NCBI GenBank assembly: GCA_043805435.1
Contig: JAZDHY010000080.1
Coordinates: 37,941-101,940 of the forward strand
Length of the DNA: 64,000 nt
Source of the DNA: JAEXOD01 sp043805435
Lineage (GTDB): Bacteria; Bacteroidota; Ignavibacteria; Ignavibacteriales; Melioribacteraceae
Direction of reading: 5' to 3'
The position numbers were made by a program, and so were the translations under genes. The notes below the pieces were generated by a model, which ran no database searches, had not been told where the DNA came from, and saw nothing but the letters and a program-made list of their open reading frames with translations. Below are positions 1 through 9,332 of the stretch, one piece after another. The number at the start of each line of letters is the position of its first letter. The first letter of the stretch is position 1.

Positions 1-1
1 T

Positions 2-2206
2 GGTTTTAGTGAATTAAATACAAATCCTGCAACTTGGGCTGATTCAACAATATGGACTCCGGCTACAATATCTGCTTATCGAACTACCTATAGTACAACA
101 AAAGATCAATATAAAATATCATTTAAGGCGGATTTAGAGTTAAAAACTTATTATGTTGCGGTAAAATATCAACTTGATTCGGATCCTGTTGTTTATGGAG
201 GGTATAGTACTAACGGAGGCGGTATTTGGGATGGTGTAACAAACACAAACGGAATTGTAGAAATTGTTGAATCAAATATTTTGTGGGTAAACCTAGAAAC
301 AAAAAATCAAGCAGTAGAAAATAATGAATATGTGGAAATATCCGGAGGAGTTAAAATTGACGGGGTTACCGATAAAGATGATCCTTGTGAATATATAAAA
401 GCTTGGATTGGTTTCAGCCCGGGAAATACTAATCCAAACACGTGGCTTATTTGGAAGGATGCCGATTTTTCGAATGCTTCCGATGATAAACATTTTTATA
501 TTTATGACGGTAAAGAACCGGTCGGAGTTGGAACTTTTTATTATACATTCAGATTTCAATTTGGCAATGACGAGTATGTTTATGCAGGATATAGTACCGA
601 TTCGGGGGGAATTTGGAACGGTACTTCAAACATAAGCGGGGTTTTAACGGTTTCGGGTACACTAATAACGTCTTTCCCATATTTTCAAGGATTTGAATCA
701 TTAACCTTTCCCCCTGCAGGCTGGAGGCAGGAAGCGGACGACTGGGAAGTATATTATTGGGAACAGACAGATTTTTCGTATAATGGTAACTTTGCAGCCG
801 GAGTAACATATAACCATAGTCCCGAGATTCCGGCTGGTTTAATAAGCTCCAAAATAAGTTTGGGCTCTAATATGCGTATAAAGTTTTGGTGGTTAGATCA
901 AGATCTCGATTATTATTCTACTTCACTAGATAAATCTCTATCAAGTGGAAATGATCATGTTTTACCTTCAATAATTGGTCATGATACTACATATTTCGAA
1001 ATTTCTACCAATCACGGTGGTACTTGGACTACTTTGGCGTGGCTTTCGCAGCCGGAAGATGAGTTGGTTTTTCATAAACAAATTGTCAACTTATCGGCTT
1101 ATGCTAACAAAACCGTAGTTTTTAGATGGCGGGATCAGACCGATGCCACTGCACTTGCCTACGGTACAATATTGGATAATATATCTATCGAAAAAATACC
1201 GGACCAAAATAATTTAACTGTAATTCAGGGTAATTCAACAAATCAAATTAATTTTGGTACTACCGGAGCAACATTAACTTTGGCAATTGGAAATTCCGGG
1301 CCATTAAATATTAATGTTGATAGAATACCATATAGTCCGGGCGGTACCTTACCCGGCGGGCTGGTAACTATGGCACCAAGATACTGGATTATTAATATCG
1401 ACGAAGGAACATTAGACGACAGCGTTACTTATACTATAACGCTTGATCTAACAGGTGTTGAAGGAATATCAGACTATTCGGTAATTCATTTGTTAAAAAG
1501 AGAAAATTCGACCGAAGACTGGGTTGATTATGGTGTTCCTGACGATATATCGGCAGCACCAATATTAAAATGGACCGGACTAACATCGTTTTCGGAATTT
1601 GGTCTTGGCAGTACAGAAAATAATGCTTTTCCGGTTGAGTTAAATTCCTTTTCTGCAACAACAAACGGCGATTGTGTAAATTTAAACTGGAGTACGGCAG
1701 CCGAAATTAATGTTAACGGTTTTTCGATTGAAAGAACAATCAACAAAACAGAAAAAGAGTGGGAAAATATCGGTTTTGTACAAGCCCAAGGAAATAGTTT
1801 TAGTGTTAACGAATATAACTTTGCTGACAAAATGGTTACAGGGGGAACTAAATTTATCTACAGATTAAAAATTGTAGATAATGATGATTCTTATAAATAT
1901 TCAAAAGAAATAAATGTTGAGATAACACCGGCAACATTTGAATTATTTCAAAACTATCCTAATCCGTTTAATCCTGAAACAATTATTAAATTTTCGTTGC
2001 CAAAACCGACAAAAGTGTATTTGGCATTATATAATTCAATAGGACAGTTGGTTGAAGTATTAATTAATACAGATTATGAAGCAGGTTATTATAATTATTT
2101 ATTAAACGCTTCTTTAATTAAAGGAGGATTGGCAAGCGGTGTTTATTATTACCGAATAATTACACCGGAATTTAATGTTGTTAAAAAATTAATGATAATA
2201 AAATAG
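2..2206 (+). CDS. T9SS-exported modular surface protein (5' end outside window)
   Basis: The reading frame is open from the first bases, so the gene begins upstream; the TTG at 281 is only an internal codon. About 734 residues are visible. Two related modules of roughly 110-120 residues come first, ending in Y-G-G-Y-S-T-N-G-G-G-I-W-D-G and Y-A-G-Y-S-T-D-S-G-G-I-W-N-G. A choice-of-anchor-J-like module starts near 674 (F-P-Y-F-Q-G-F-E-S ... F-P-P-A-G-W). The last ~85 residues are a T9SS type A sorting domain (NYPNPFNPE ... GVYYYRI ... KKLMIIK). The protein is inferred to be exported by the type IX system and attached or released at the cell surface. Its ligand cannot be told from sequence. Confidence 0.85.
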   Translation, partial: GFSELNTNPATWADSTIWTPATISAYRTTYSTTKDQYKISFKADLELKTYYVAVKYQLDSDPVVYGGYSTNGGGIWDGVTNTNGIVEIVESNILWVNLETKNQAVENNEYVEISGGVKIDGVTDKDDPCEYIKAWIGFSPGNTNPNTWLIWKDADFSNASDDKHFYIYDGKEPVGVGTFYYTFRFQFGNDEYVYAGYSTDSGGIWNGTSNISGVLTVSGTLITSFPYFQGFESLTFPPAGWRQEADDWEVYYWEQTDFSYNGNFAAGVTYNHSPEIPAGLISSKISLGSNMRIKFWWLDQDLDYYSTSLDKSLSSGNDHVLPSIIGHDTTYFEISTNHGGTWTTLAWLSQPEDELVFHKQIVNLSAYANKTVVFRWRDQTDATALAYGTILDNISIEKIPDQNNLTVIQGNSTNQINFGTTGATLTLAIGNSGPLNINVDRIPYSPGGTLPGGLVTMAPRYWIINIDEGTLDDSVTYTITLDLTGVEGISDYSVIHLLKRENSTEDWVDYGVPDDISAAPILKWTGLTSFSEFGLGSTENNAFPVELNSFSATTNGDCVNLNWSTAAEINVNGFSIERTINKTEKEWENIGFVQAQGNSFSVNEYNFADKMVTGGTKFIYRLKIVDNDDSYKYSKEINVEITPATFELFQNYPNPFNPETIIKFSLPKPTKVYLALYNSIGQLVEVLINTDYEAGYYNYLLNASLIKGGLASGVYYYRIITPEFNVVKKLMIIK

Positions 2207-2268
2207 TGTAATTAAACTATAGGAATAAACCGACAATAAAAGAAACAAAATAAAAAATGGAGGTTTTT

Positions 2269-3531
2269 ATGAAATACTTATTAAGTATAATTGTTGTTCT
2301 TTTAATGACTGAAATAATTAACGCTCAAGAGTGGATTATTCAACAAGACGGCAAAGAATATGATTTAACGTCAGTTTATTTTACCGACTCGCAAAACGGA
2401 ACAGCAGTTGGTGGACATATGATATTAAGGACCAGTGACGGAGGAGAAACATGGTATAATGATATAGATACCTTGACTAGTAATATACCGTGGCGCTGTG
2501 TTAGCGGAGTTAAAATTGCCGGTGTTTTTTACTTATGCGGGGGACAGGGTAAAATAATAAAGTACGAAAACGGTAAATATACAAGTCAAAATAGCGGTAC
2601 TACAAAAATATTAAATTCATTATCGTTTGTTACTAACAATTTAGGGTATGCTGTTGGTCAGGATGGAACAATTTTAAAAACAACCAATGGAGGAGAGGAT
2701 TGGCTGCCCCAGCAAAGCGGAACAACCGCATGGCTGACTTCTGTTAATGCTATTGATGAAAATAATGTTTTAGCTGTGGGCGATTCCGGTTATGTTTTAC
2801 AAACCACAAATGGAGGTGAAAACTGGATTACAAAAAATATTCCAAACTTTTTTACTTATTTAGCTTGTGTCTGTTTATTAAATCCGGATAATGGTTGGGT
2901 ATCGGGTTCGGAAGGTGCCTTGGTAAAAATAAAACCGGACACTATGGCCGTAATACATCTGCAAACAAATGATGGGATTATGGGTTTAGGTTTTGCTGAT
3001 CCGAATTGTGCTTATGGAGTTGGTGATAATGGTACCATTGTTCATTTTAATGGATCGGTATGGACGCCCGAAATGAGTAATACAACAAATTGGTTAAATA
3101 GTGTTACGTTAGTTAAAGAAGATTCCGGAAAATACAAAAACTCATACAAGGTTTATGCGTACGCTGTTGGAGCTAAAGGCACAATACTAAAAAAAGTTAC
3201 AACTATTGTTAAAGTAGAAAATAATGAAACACCAAACGAATTTTACGTTTCGCAAAATTATCCAAATCCGTTTAATCCTTCAACAAAAATCGAGTATCTA
3301 ATTCCTTATACAAGTTTGGTAAAAGCCGATTTGTATGATATTACCGGAGCAGTAATAAAATCTTTAGTAAATACTACCAAATCACAAGGGAAGTATAATC
3401 TAACCATAGACGCCGGTTCGTCAGAAATAAAACTGTCAAGCGGTATATATTTTGTCCAATTTACAATATTGCCGATTCAAACAAATAGTAAATGTATAAT
3501 AAAAACTAATAAAATAATTTTATTAAAATAA
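2269..3531 (+). CDS. YCF48/BNR-type beta-propeller protein with T9SS sorting domain
   Basis: A secreted protein of about 420 residues. A signal peptide (MKYLLSIIVVLL ... INAQ) is followed by repeated propeller blades of the YCF48/sialidase Asp-box kind (T-S-D-G-G-E-T-W, T-T-N-G-G-E-D-W, T-T-N-G-G-E-N-W, with G-x-x-G-T-I-L strands) and a C-terminal T9SS sorting domain (NYPNPFNPSTKIEY). The start at 2269 is chosen over an in-frame ATG at 2257 because GGAGG (2259-2263) lies five bases before it. It follows the previous T9SS cargo gene by about 60 bp and probably shares its function at the cell surface. In Ignavibacteria such propellers are usually of unknown role; homology to the photosystem assembly factor is structural only. 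Confidence 0.85.
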   Translation: MKYLLSIIVVLLMTEIINAQEWIIQQDGKEYDLTSVYFTDSQNGTAVGGHMILRTSDGGETWYNDIDTLTSNIPWRCVSGVKIAGVFYLCGGQGKIIKYENGKYTSQNSGTTKILNSLSFVTNNLGYAVGQDGTILKTTNGGEDWLPQQSGTTAWLTSVNAIDENNVLAVGDSGYVLQTTNGGENWITKNIPNFFTYLACVCLLNPDNGWVSGSEGALVKIKPDTMAVIHLQTNDGIMGLGFADPNCAYGVGDNGTIVHFNGSVWTPEMSNTTNWLNSVTLVKEDSGKYKNSYKVYAYAVGAKGTILKKVTTIVKVENNETPNEFYVSQNYPNPFNPSTKIEYLIPYTSLVKADLYDITGAVIKSLVNTTKSQGKYNLTIDAGSSEIKLSSGIYFVQFTILPIQTNSKCIIKTNKIILLK

Positions 3532-3540
3532 AATTTAAAA

Positions 3541-3579
3541 CCAAAAAGCCCTGCAAATAATAACTGCGGGGCTTTTTGG
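3541..3579. terminator. bidirectional rho-independent terminator between convergent genes
   Basis: CCAAAAAGCCCTGC pairs with GCGGGGCTTTTTGG (one G-T wobble) around an 11-base loop. The flanking A and T runs make it work on both strands. It lies between the T9SS gene ending at 3531 and the convergent operon ending at 3604. Confidence 0.85.
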
Positions 3580-3603
3580 GGATCTGGTATTTAGGAGTAC
3601 AAA

Positions 3604-5007
3604 CTATTCGTACCACGAAACAATTTCATAATTTTGAGTGTGTGGAAAATTAGGAGGAACATAGGTCATAAATCTATTATCATAAGTATGAACAAATCTT
3701 AAGCCTTTAATCGGTTGGAATACACCGTCAACAGTTGCATAAGTTGCCGTTACTCTTGTTGTGTTTGCAATAATTCCGCCTAAAATTCTCCAGCTTCCTA
3801 AAAAGTTTTGAGAAACCAAACCGTCTTCCGGGCCAACATTTTGGTTAAGAGAAAACATTGAAGCTTGTGTAATAACATCCCCGCCAAGAGTTGCAGCATT
3901 GGATTTAATACGAATATTTTCTTCTGCTACAATTCCTAGTACGTTAGTGGAGTTTGGATTGGTTACCGGATTATCGGCATAATATAAGTCGTCTTCTTGA
4001 TAAACATTCCCTTTTCCTGAAGCACCTTTTTTTGTTGAAACTATTGTAATTGCACCATTTACCGCACCCTTAGTATAAATATTTCCTTTTTCAACGTAAA
4101 TCATACCATTTGGGGCTAAAGTAGATAAAGCTTGAGTGCGGGGAGTGTTCCATCCTGTATTATTATTGTTTGTGCTATAAGTAACAGTACCATTTGAATT
4201 AAAATAGAGCCTTACTTCAATAGCTTTTCCTGTATTTGTTGTATCGCGAAAAAACTTTCCGCCGGTTGCAGCTAAATTCCGCATTCCGGTTGTATCAAAC
4301 TGTAATGGTAAATCAACTCCTGTCTCGTATCCGCCATAAAATTTAGGATCTTTTGGACTTCCGTTTTTGGTTAATCCTGTTCTGTTTGTAACTTTACCCC
4401 AAAACACCGGTGTTCCATATGTGGTTAATTTAGCATTAACATGGAATGGCCCTTGAAAAGTATCTCCCGTAGCAGGGGCAGCACTAATGGATGAATAATA
4501 ATTGCCGAATTTAGAATAATAACTAGGTCGTAATTCAACAATCACAATCTTAGTAATACCTTGATAAGTACCTTCCGAAATGATTGTTGCCATTTCGGTA
4601 TCTAAAGTATCACCGGTGCAAACACCAAGGTAATCGCCATGGCTTAAGTGGGCGTTAACGGCTCCGGCACTTCCTACCGAAATTGTATGGCGATTTGCAG
4701 GATTCCCCGGAGGCACATGACAAAGAATTGTTTTTCCGGTTAATGAAATATTATTGGAAACATAAACATTAACCGTGCCGCCGTCAAAAGAAAGATTAGA
4801 ATAACCGGTAACCCATGTTTTATCCATAAATATTTGATTTGCAGCCATATTTGCACCCGAAACAGCAATATTATATGCTTTTGTATTTAGATAATAATTA
4901 GTGGAATTACCTACCGAACGGAGACTGATTTGGTTAAAATTATGTCCCACTACAAGAAAAATTAAACTAAATCCTAGAACAAGAAGAATAGATGCTTTAC
5001 CACCCAT
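3604..5007 (-). CDS. pseudopilin-like membrane protein with inserted Cys/His module
   Basis: A 467-residue protein with an N-terminal hydrophobic helix (residues 5-21, ILLVLGFSLIFLVVG) directly after a very short leader, as in type IV pilin-like/PilX-like proteins. The rest is a beta-rich extracellular domain reminiscent of DUF4900 proteins. Residues 96-130 (4618-4722) form a distinct module: C-H-V-P-P-G-N-P at the start, then H107, H120, H123-G-D and C130. This looks inserted between pilin-domain strands and could bind metal. It is the last gene of a three-gene operon (13 bp after the preceding stop, GAGGT ribosome site). No canonical prepilin peptidase site (G-F-x4-E) is visible. The family assignment is inference. 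Confidence 0.65.
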   Translation of the reverse strand: MGGKASILLVLGFSLIFLVVGHNFNQISLRSVGNSTNYYLNTKAYNIAVSGANMAANQIFMDKTWVTGYSNLSFDGGTVNVYVSNNISLTGKTILCHVPPGNPANRHTISVGSAGAVNAHLSHGDYLGVCTGDTLDTEMATIISEGTYQGITKIVIVELRPSYYSKFGNYYSSISAAPATGDTFQGPFHVNAKLTTYGTPVFWGKVTNRTGLTKNGSPKDPKFYGGYETGVDLPLQFDTTGMRNLAATGGKFFRDTTNTGKAIEVRLYFNSNGTVTYSTNNNNTGWNTPRTQALSTLAPNGMIYVEKGNIYTKGAVNGAITIVSTKKGASGKGNVYQEDDLYYADNPVTNPNSTNVLGIVAEENIRIKSNAATLGGDVITQASMFSLNQNVGPEDGLVSQNFLGSWRILGGIIANTTRVTATYATVDGVFQPIKGLRFVHTYDNRFMTYVPPNFPHTQNYEIVSWYE

Positions 5008-5020
5008 GATAGTACCTCGT

Positions 5021-5620
5021 TTATCTATTACTTAGATTTCTGGCGGCAAGACGTATCTGTCTCCAGAAAGCTGTTGAATAATTCTGATTATATGATTCGA
5101 AATTTTCTACCGTAACGTCAATTTGCATAATGTATATTGCGCTTGGCACGGTAATAGGGAAGTTTAATAAATTTCCAAGTGCGTCGTAATAAGTAATTCT
5201 AAATTGTGTAACACCCAGATTTGAACCCATTGGTTGGGCATTATTTTCAATTCGATATAACATTCTGTCGCGTGGGTTTACTGTGCCGGCAAGTTCGGAA
5301 GTCGGCCCTGTGTAGTATCTTATTGTGTCAACAGCACCGTCACTATTAAAATCTGTTAAAAAAGAGATGTCGTTAGAATCTGCTGCAATTATTGAATGAG
5401 CAGGATCCGGTAAAACATTCCATTTTCTACAAAATCCTATTTTCCTAAAGTCATGTTCCAATAACTCAACTACGGCAACAAGATTTTCCTGCACCATAAG
5501 TTCGGCACCATGTGTATAGGTGTTTTCTACTGCCGCATCATTAATCCTCAATAAAATCATCAGCAGCATGCCCCCTATAACAGTTGAACCTAATATATCT
5601 AATAATGTACTAAATCCCAT
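5021..5620 (-). CDS. PilW-like minor pseudopilin
   Basis: A 199-residue protein beginning MGFSTLLDILGSTVIGGMLL, a hydrophobic N-terminal helix immediately after the start, as in minor pilins and type II secretion pseudopilins. It continues with Q-E-N-L-V-A-V-V-E-L-L-E-H-D-F-R-K-I-G, the amphipathic second half of a pilin helix typical of PilW/GspJ-like proteins. An acidic residue is present near the leader (Asp at position 8) but not at the standard +5 Glu of a processed prepilin. It is the middle gene of the operon, with 8-13 bp gaps, and probably co-assembles with its neighbours in an envelope filament or secretion pseudopilus. Confidence 0.65.
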   Translation of the reverse strand: MGFSTLLDILGSTVIGGMLLMILLRINDAAVENTYTHGAELMVQENLVAVVELLEHDFRKIGFCRKWNVLPDPAHSIIAADSNDISFLTDFNSDGAVDTIRYYTGPTSELAGTVNPRDRMLYRIENNAQPMGSNLGVTQFRITYYDALGNLLNFPITVPSAIYIMQIDVTVENFESYNQNYSTAFWRQIRLAARNLSNR

Positions 5621-5628
5621 AATAACAC

Positions 5629-6117
5629 CTACCTGTAAAAAAAGTAACTATAAACAGTCGAAAATCTTATCGTATCTGTCATTGAGGGACTTGTGACTAC
5701 AACGGTAAGTTTTTTATGCCATGTTTTTGTAGATCCCGTACTTACATTAGGATTGGAAGGATTTACATAACATACCGAACAAGAAATATTAAAAACAGCT
5801 GAAGGAAGAGTACTATCAACTTTGGTTAAATTATTATAATCGTCAAAATCGTTAAAGTCCGGATATACTTCGCCGACTGCTTTGCCGATGGTTGATAATT
5901 GAGAAGTTGAAGTAACTGTGTTTTCGACTGTATTTGCGTCAAACGCTTTTCCTGTTGCTTCTTCTAATAAAGATGAGCCTATGGAAATTGCAAGTACTCC
6001 GAATTTGTTTTCCATCATAACGGAATTGGTTGTTAAAAACCCGTTATTTACGCGCAAAATTAATAACGATAGAAGTACCATTGCGCTTGTTGTTAAAAGT
6101 AATTGTCCTGTGTTCAT
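5629..6117 (-). CDS. pseudopilin-like protein, first gene of pilin operon
   Basis: About 162 residues from the ATG at 6117 (MNTGQLLLTTSAMVLLSLLILRV). A longer frame upstream to 6207 is open, but its extra residues look like non-coding sequence and the short form puts the hydrophobic helix at the N terminus as in its two partners. The helix is followed by an acidic, Ser/Thr-rich domain with one C-S-V-C pair (residues ~126-129). It leads the operon of three pilin-like genes and lies divergently from aceE. No specific family is recognised beyond the pilin-like topology. Confidence 0.55.
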   Translation of the reverse strand: MNTGQLLLTTSAMVLLSLLILRVNNGFLTTNSVMMENKFGVLAISIGSSLLEEATGKAFDANTVENTVTSTSQLSTIGKAVGEVYPDFNDFDDYNNLTKVDSTLPSAVFNISCSVCYVNPSNPNVSTGSTKTWHKKLTVVVTSPSMTDTIRFSTVYSYFFYR

Positions 6118-6622
6118 TTTAATTCGTATTATTGTTTTATTTAAAACAACAAATAACATACCAATGGTAAACTTTTGATTCTGATAAAAATATGTAATAA
6201 TTACCACTATCCAATAATTGTATCTTCTTGTATTTTAATGTTTTGACTATTTAATGAATAAAAAGTAATTGTTACCTGTAATTATTAACTAAAGAGTAAA
6301 ACAGAGTAGATGTAATTTTTACCTGTCAAAACAGCCTGTTTTATTTGTCTAAAATTAATATTAGTGCATCAGTTTAAGTATTAAAACAAAAAATTAAGAG
6401 AATTTATAAAGTTCTTGAGTTGAAATTTATTTTTAATTGTCAAAGCTTTAAGCTTTTTTAATAAAATTTGATTTTATGGGAACAAATTAAATTACGGTTT
6501 TTGGTATTGATTTACATAAATGTTAAAAAAGTTTATATTTTTGTTCTTATTTGTTAAACTAAATATTATTTTACAATGTTGTATAAATATGTAAATTAAA
6601 AATATTAATATAGGACTAAGCA
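6118..6622. other. divergent intergenic region between pilin operon and aceE
   Basis: No gene is seen. It holds two near-identical direct repeats, GTAATTGTTACCTGT (6265-6279) and GTAATTTTTACCTGT (6312-6326), each starting with a small palindrome. A 7-1-7 palindrome AAAACAG-C-CTGTTTT lies at 6328-6342. The aceE promoter candidate is listed separately. Any of these could be operators for either divergent unit. Confidence 0.5.
6511..6539 (+). promoter_or_regulatory. predicted sigma-70 promoter of the aceE operon
   Basis: TTTACA (6511-6516) and TATATT (6534-6539) are separated by exactly 17 bp, each one base from the classical consensus. This would give a leader of about 75 nt before the aceE start at 6623. 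The -10 matches the one seen before rpsT and the tetR operon in this window. Confidence 0.5.
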
Positions 6623-9301
6623 ATGGATGAAAATATTAAAAACGGCCAACTTAATGAGGATGAACTTGAAACTCAAGAATGGCTTGAATCTTTAGAATAT
6701 GTATTACAAACCGGCGGGCCGGAAAAAGTAAAAAAACTTCTTCACGATTTAGATACTTATGCACATCAAGCTGGTGTGGAGCTGCCGTTTACAGCAAATA
6801 CGCCGTATATTAATACAATTCCGCGTGAAAAAGAACCAAAATTCCCCGGTGGAAGAGAAATTGAACGCAGGATTAAAAGTTTAATCCGCTGGAATGCTAT
6901 GGCAATGGTAGTTAGAGCAAACAAAGAGGAAAACGGAATTGGCGGACATATTTCAACTTATGCATCGGCTGCAACTCTTTACGAAATAGGATTTAATCAC
7001 TTTTTTAAGGGAAAAGACGAAAATTCCGATGGCGATTTGATATTTTTCCAAGGGCACGCATCGCCGGGAATATATTCGCGTGCTTTTTTGGAAGGACGAT
7101 TAACAAAAGAACAGCTTGAAAATTTTAGAAGAGAATTAAAAGGTGACGGAGGATTATCATCTTATCCGCATCCTTGGTTAATGCCCGATTTTTGGGAATT
7201 CCCGACTGTTTCAATGGGTTTAGGTCCAATTATGGCTATTTATCAAGCTCGTTTTAGCAGATATTTGGAAGACAGGAGCTTAAAACGTGCTAATGATTCA
7301 AAAATATGGGCGTTTTTAGGGGATGGAGAAACAGATGAACCGGAAGCCTTAGGAGCAATATCTTTAGCTTCAAGAGAAAAATTAGATAATTTGATTTTTG
7401 TAATTAATTGTAATTTGCAGCGTTTAGATGGTCCGGTTAGAGGAAACGGTAAAATTGTTCAAGAACTTGAAGCTGTTTTCCGCGGAGCCGGCTGGAATGT
7501 TATAAAAGTTTTATGGGGAAGTGAATGGGATAACCTGCTTGAGCAGGATAAAAGCGGCGTTTTAATAAAACGTATGAATGAAGTGGTTGACGGCGAATAT
7601 CAAAAATATATTGTTGAAGGGGGTGCTTATATACGTAAACATTTTTTTGGTAAATATCCCGAACTGCTTAAAATGGTTGAACAATATACAGATGAAGAAT
7701 TAGAAAATATGAAACGCGGCGGACATGACCCCGAAAAAGTTTATGCAGCTTATAAAGCAGCGGTTGAATTTAAAGGTGCCCCGACTGTAATTTTGGCTAA
7801 AACGGTTAAAGGTTACGGTTTGGGTGAAGCCGGAGAAGGCAAAAATATTACTCATAGTCAAAAGAAATTAAACGAAGAAGAATTGCGTGAATTTAGAACA
7901 AGATTCGGAATTCCTATTTCTGATGAAGATGTTGCCAAAGCTCCTTTTTACAGACCAACTGAAGACAGCCCCGAAATTAAATATTTAAAGGAAAGAAGAA
8001 AAGCACTGGGCGGTTATCTGCCTAAAAGAGTGTTAAAAAATCAAGCACTTCAAACTCCAAGCGAAGAGTTGTTTGAAGAATTTTTACAGGGAACAGAAGG
8101 GCGCGAAGTTTCTACAACAATGGTTTTTGTACGAATCCTTTCTAAGTTATTACGTGATAGAGAAGTTGGAAATTTAATTGTCCCTATTGTTCCCGATGAA
8201 GCAAGAACTTTTGGAATGGAATCTTTATTCCGTCAAATTGGAATTTATTCACATCAGGGTCAGTTATACGAACCTGTTGATAGAGACAGCCTTTTATATT
8301 ATAAAGAAGCAAAAAACGGACAAATTTTAGAAGAGGGAATTACTGAAGCCGGCGGAATATCTTCATTTATTGCAGCCGGAAGTGCTTATGCCAATCATGG
8401 TGTAAATACAATTCCGTTTTTTATATATTATTCGATGTTTGGATTTCAGCGGATGGGCGATTTTGCCTGGGCCGGTGCCGATATGCGCGTTAGAGGTTTT
8501 TTAGTTGGCGGTACGGCAGGAAGAACAACACTTGCCGGTGAAGGTTTGCAGCACCAGGACGGCCAAAGTCATTTACTTGCTTATCCAATTCCAACTATTT
8601 TAACTTACGATCCTGCTTTTGCTTACGAACTTGCCGTAATTATTCGTGACGGTATTTATAGAATGTACGAAAAGCAAGAAAACGTATTTTATTATTTAAC
8701 GGTAATGAATGAAAATTATGCAATGCCTTCCATGCCAAAAGGAGTGAAAGACGGTATATTAAAAGGCATGTACAAATTTAAGGCTTCCGATAAAAAAGAT
8801 GTAAAATTAAAAGCTCATCTTTTAGGCAGTGGTGCAATTATGAATGAAGTTCTTACGGCACAAAAAATATTGGAGGAACAATATAATGTATCGGCCGATG
8901 TTTGGAGTGTTACAAGTTATAAAGCATTACATGTTGACATTATGGAAACCGAAAGATGGAATTTGTTAAATCCTTTTGATAAGAAAAAAGAGTCTTATTT
9001 AAAACAATTAACTAAAGATGAAAAAGGTGTATTTGTTGCCGCCTCCGATTATGTTCAGATTATTAAAGATTCGATATCTAAAGATTTACCAAGCCCTTTA
9101 TTAACATTAGGGACGTATGGATTTGGAAGAAGTGAAAGCAGAGATAGCTTAAGAGAGTTTTTTGAAGTGAATGCAAACTATATTGCTTATACGGTATTGT
9201 ATTCTCTTTTTACAGAAAATAAAATTAAAGCAGCTGTTCTTAAACAGGCTGTTAAAAATTTGGGAATTGACCCAAATAAACCAAATCCACATAACTCTTA
9301 A
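6623..9301 (+). CDS. aceE: pyruvate dehydrogenase E1 component, homodimeric type
   Basis: 892 residues, the usual length of the homodimeric AceE family. It decarboxylates pyruvate with thiamine diphosphate and transfers the acetyl unit to the lipoyl groups of E2. Visible hallmarks are the F-F-Q-G-H-A-S-P-G-I-Y motif near residue 142, the thiamine-diphosphate G-D-G-E-T-D-E-P-E ... N-C-N motif near 235-265, and the C-terminal transketolase-like half with A-G-E-G-L-Q-H-Q-D-G. First gene of the aceE-aceF-lpdA operon. The short N-terminal acidic extension (MDENIKNGQLNEDELETQE) is normal for AceE and probably contacts E2. Confidence 0.97.
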   Translation: MDENIKNGQLNEDELETQEWLESLEYVLQTGGPEKVKKLLHDLDTYAHQAGVELPFTANTPYINTIPREKEPKFPGGREIERRIKSLIRWNAMAMVVRANKEENGIGGHISTYASAATLYEIGFNHFFKGKDENSDGDLIFFQGHASPGIYSRAFLEGRLTKEQLENFRRELKGDGGLSSYPHPWLMPDFWEFPTVSMGLGPIMAIYQARFSRYLEDRSLKRANDSKIWAFLGDGETDEPEALGAISLASREKLDNLIFVINCNLQRLDGPVRGNGKIVQELEAVFRGAGWNVIKVLWGSEWDNLLEQDKSGVLIKRMNEVVDGEYQKYIVEGGAYIRKHFFGKYPELLKMVEQYTDEELENMKRGGHDPEKVYAAYKAAVEFKGAPTVILAKTVKGYGLGEAGEGKNITHSQKKLNEEELREFRTRFGIPISDEDVAKAPFYRPTEDSPEIKYLKERRKALGGYLPKRVLKNQALQTPSEELFEEFLQGTEGREVSTTMVFVRILSKLLRDREVGNLIVPIVPDEARTFGMESLFRQIGIYSHQGQLYEPVDRDSLLYYKEAKNGQILEEGITEAGGISSFIAAGSAYANHGVNTIPFFIYYSMFGFQRMGDFAWAGADMRVRGFLVGGTAGRTTLAGEGLQHQDGQSHLLAYPIPTILTYDPAFAYELAVIIRDGIYRMYEKQENVFYYLTVMNENYAMPSMPKGVKDGILKGMYKFKASDKKDVKLKAHLLGSGAIMNEVLTAQKILEEQYNVSADVWSVTSYKALHVDIMETERWNLLNPFDKKKESYLKQLTKDEKGVFVAASDYVQIIKDSISKDLPSPLLTLGTYGFGRSESRDSLREFFEVNANYIAYTVLYSLFTENKIKAAVLKQAVKNLGIDPNKPNPHNS

Positions 9302-9332
9302 TAATTAAAGAAAATAAAATTAGGTTTTAAAT

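Noticed and set aside
6135..6160. Possible sigma-54 promoter (TGGTATG-N4-TTGTT on the minus strand) before the pilin operon
   Set aside because: The -12 GC is replaced by GT, so the key base is missing; the match is too weak in AT-rich DNA.
5918..6178. 86-residue plus-strand frame opposite the first pilin gene
   Set aside because: A shadow of the minus-strand coding sequence without its own signals.
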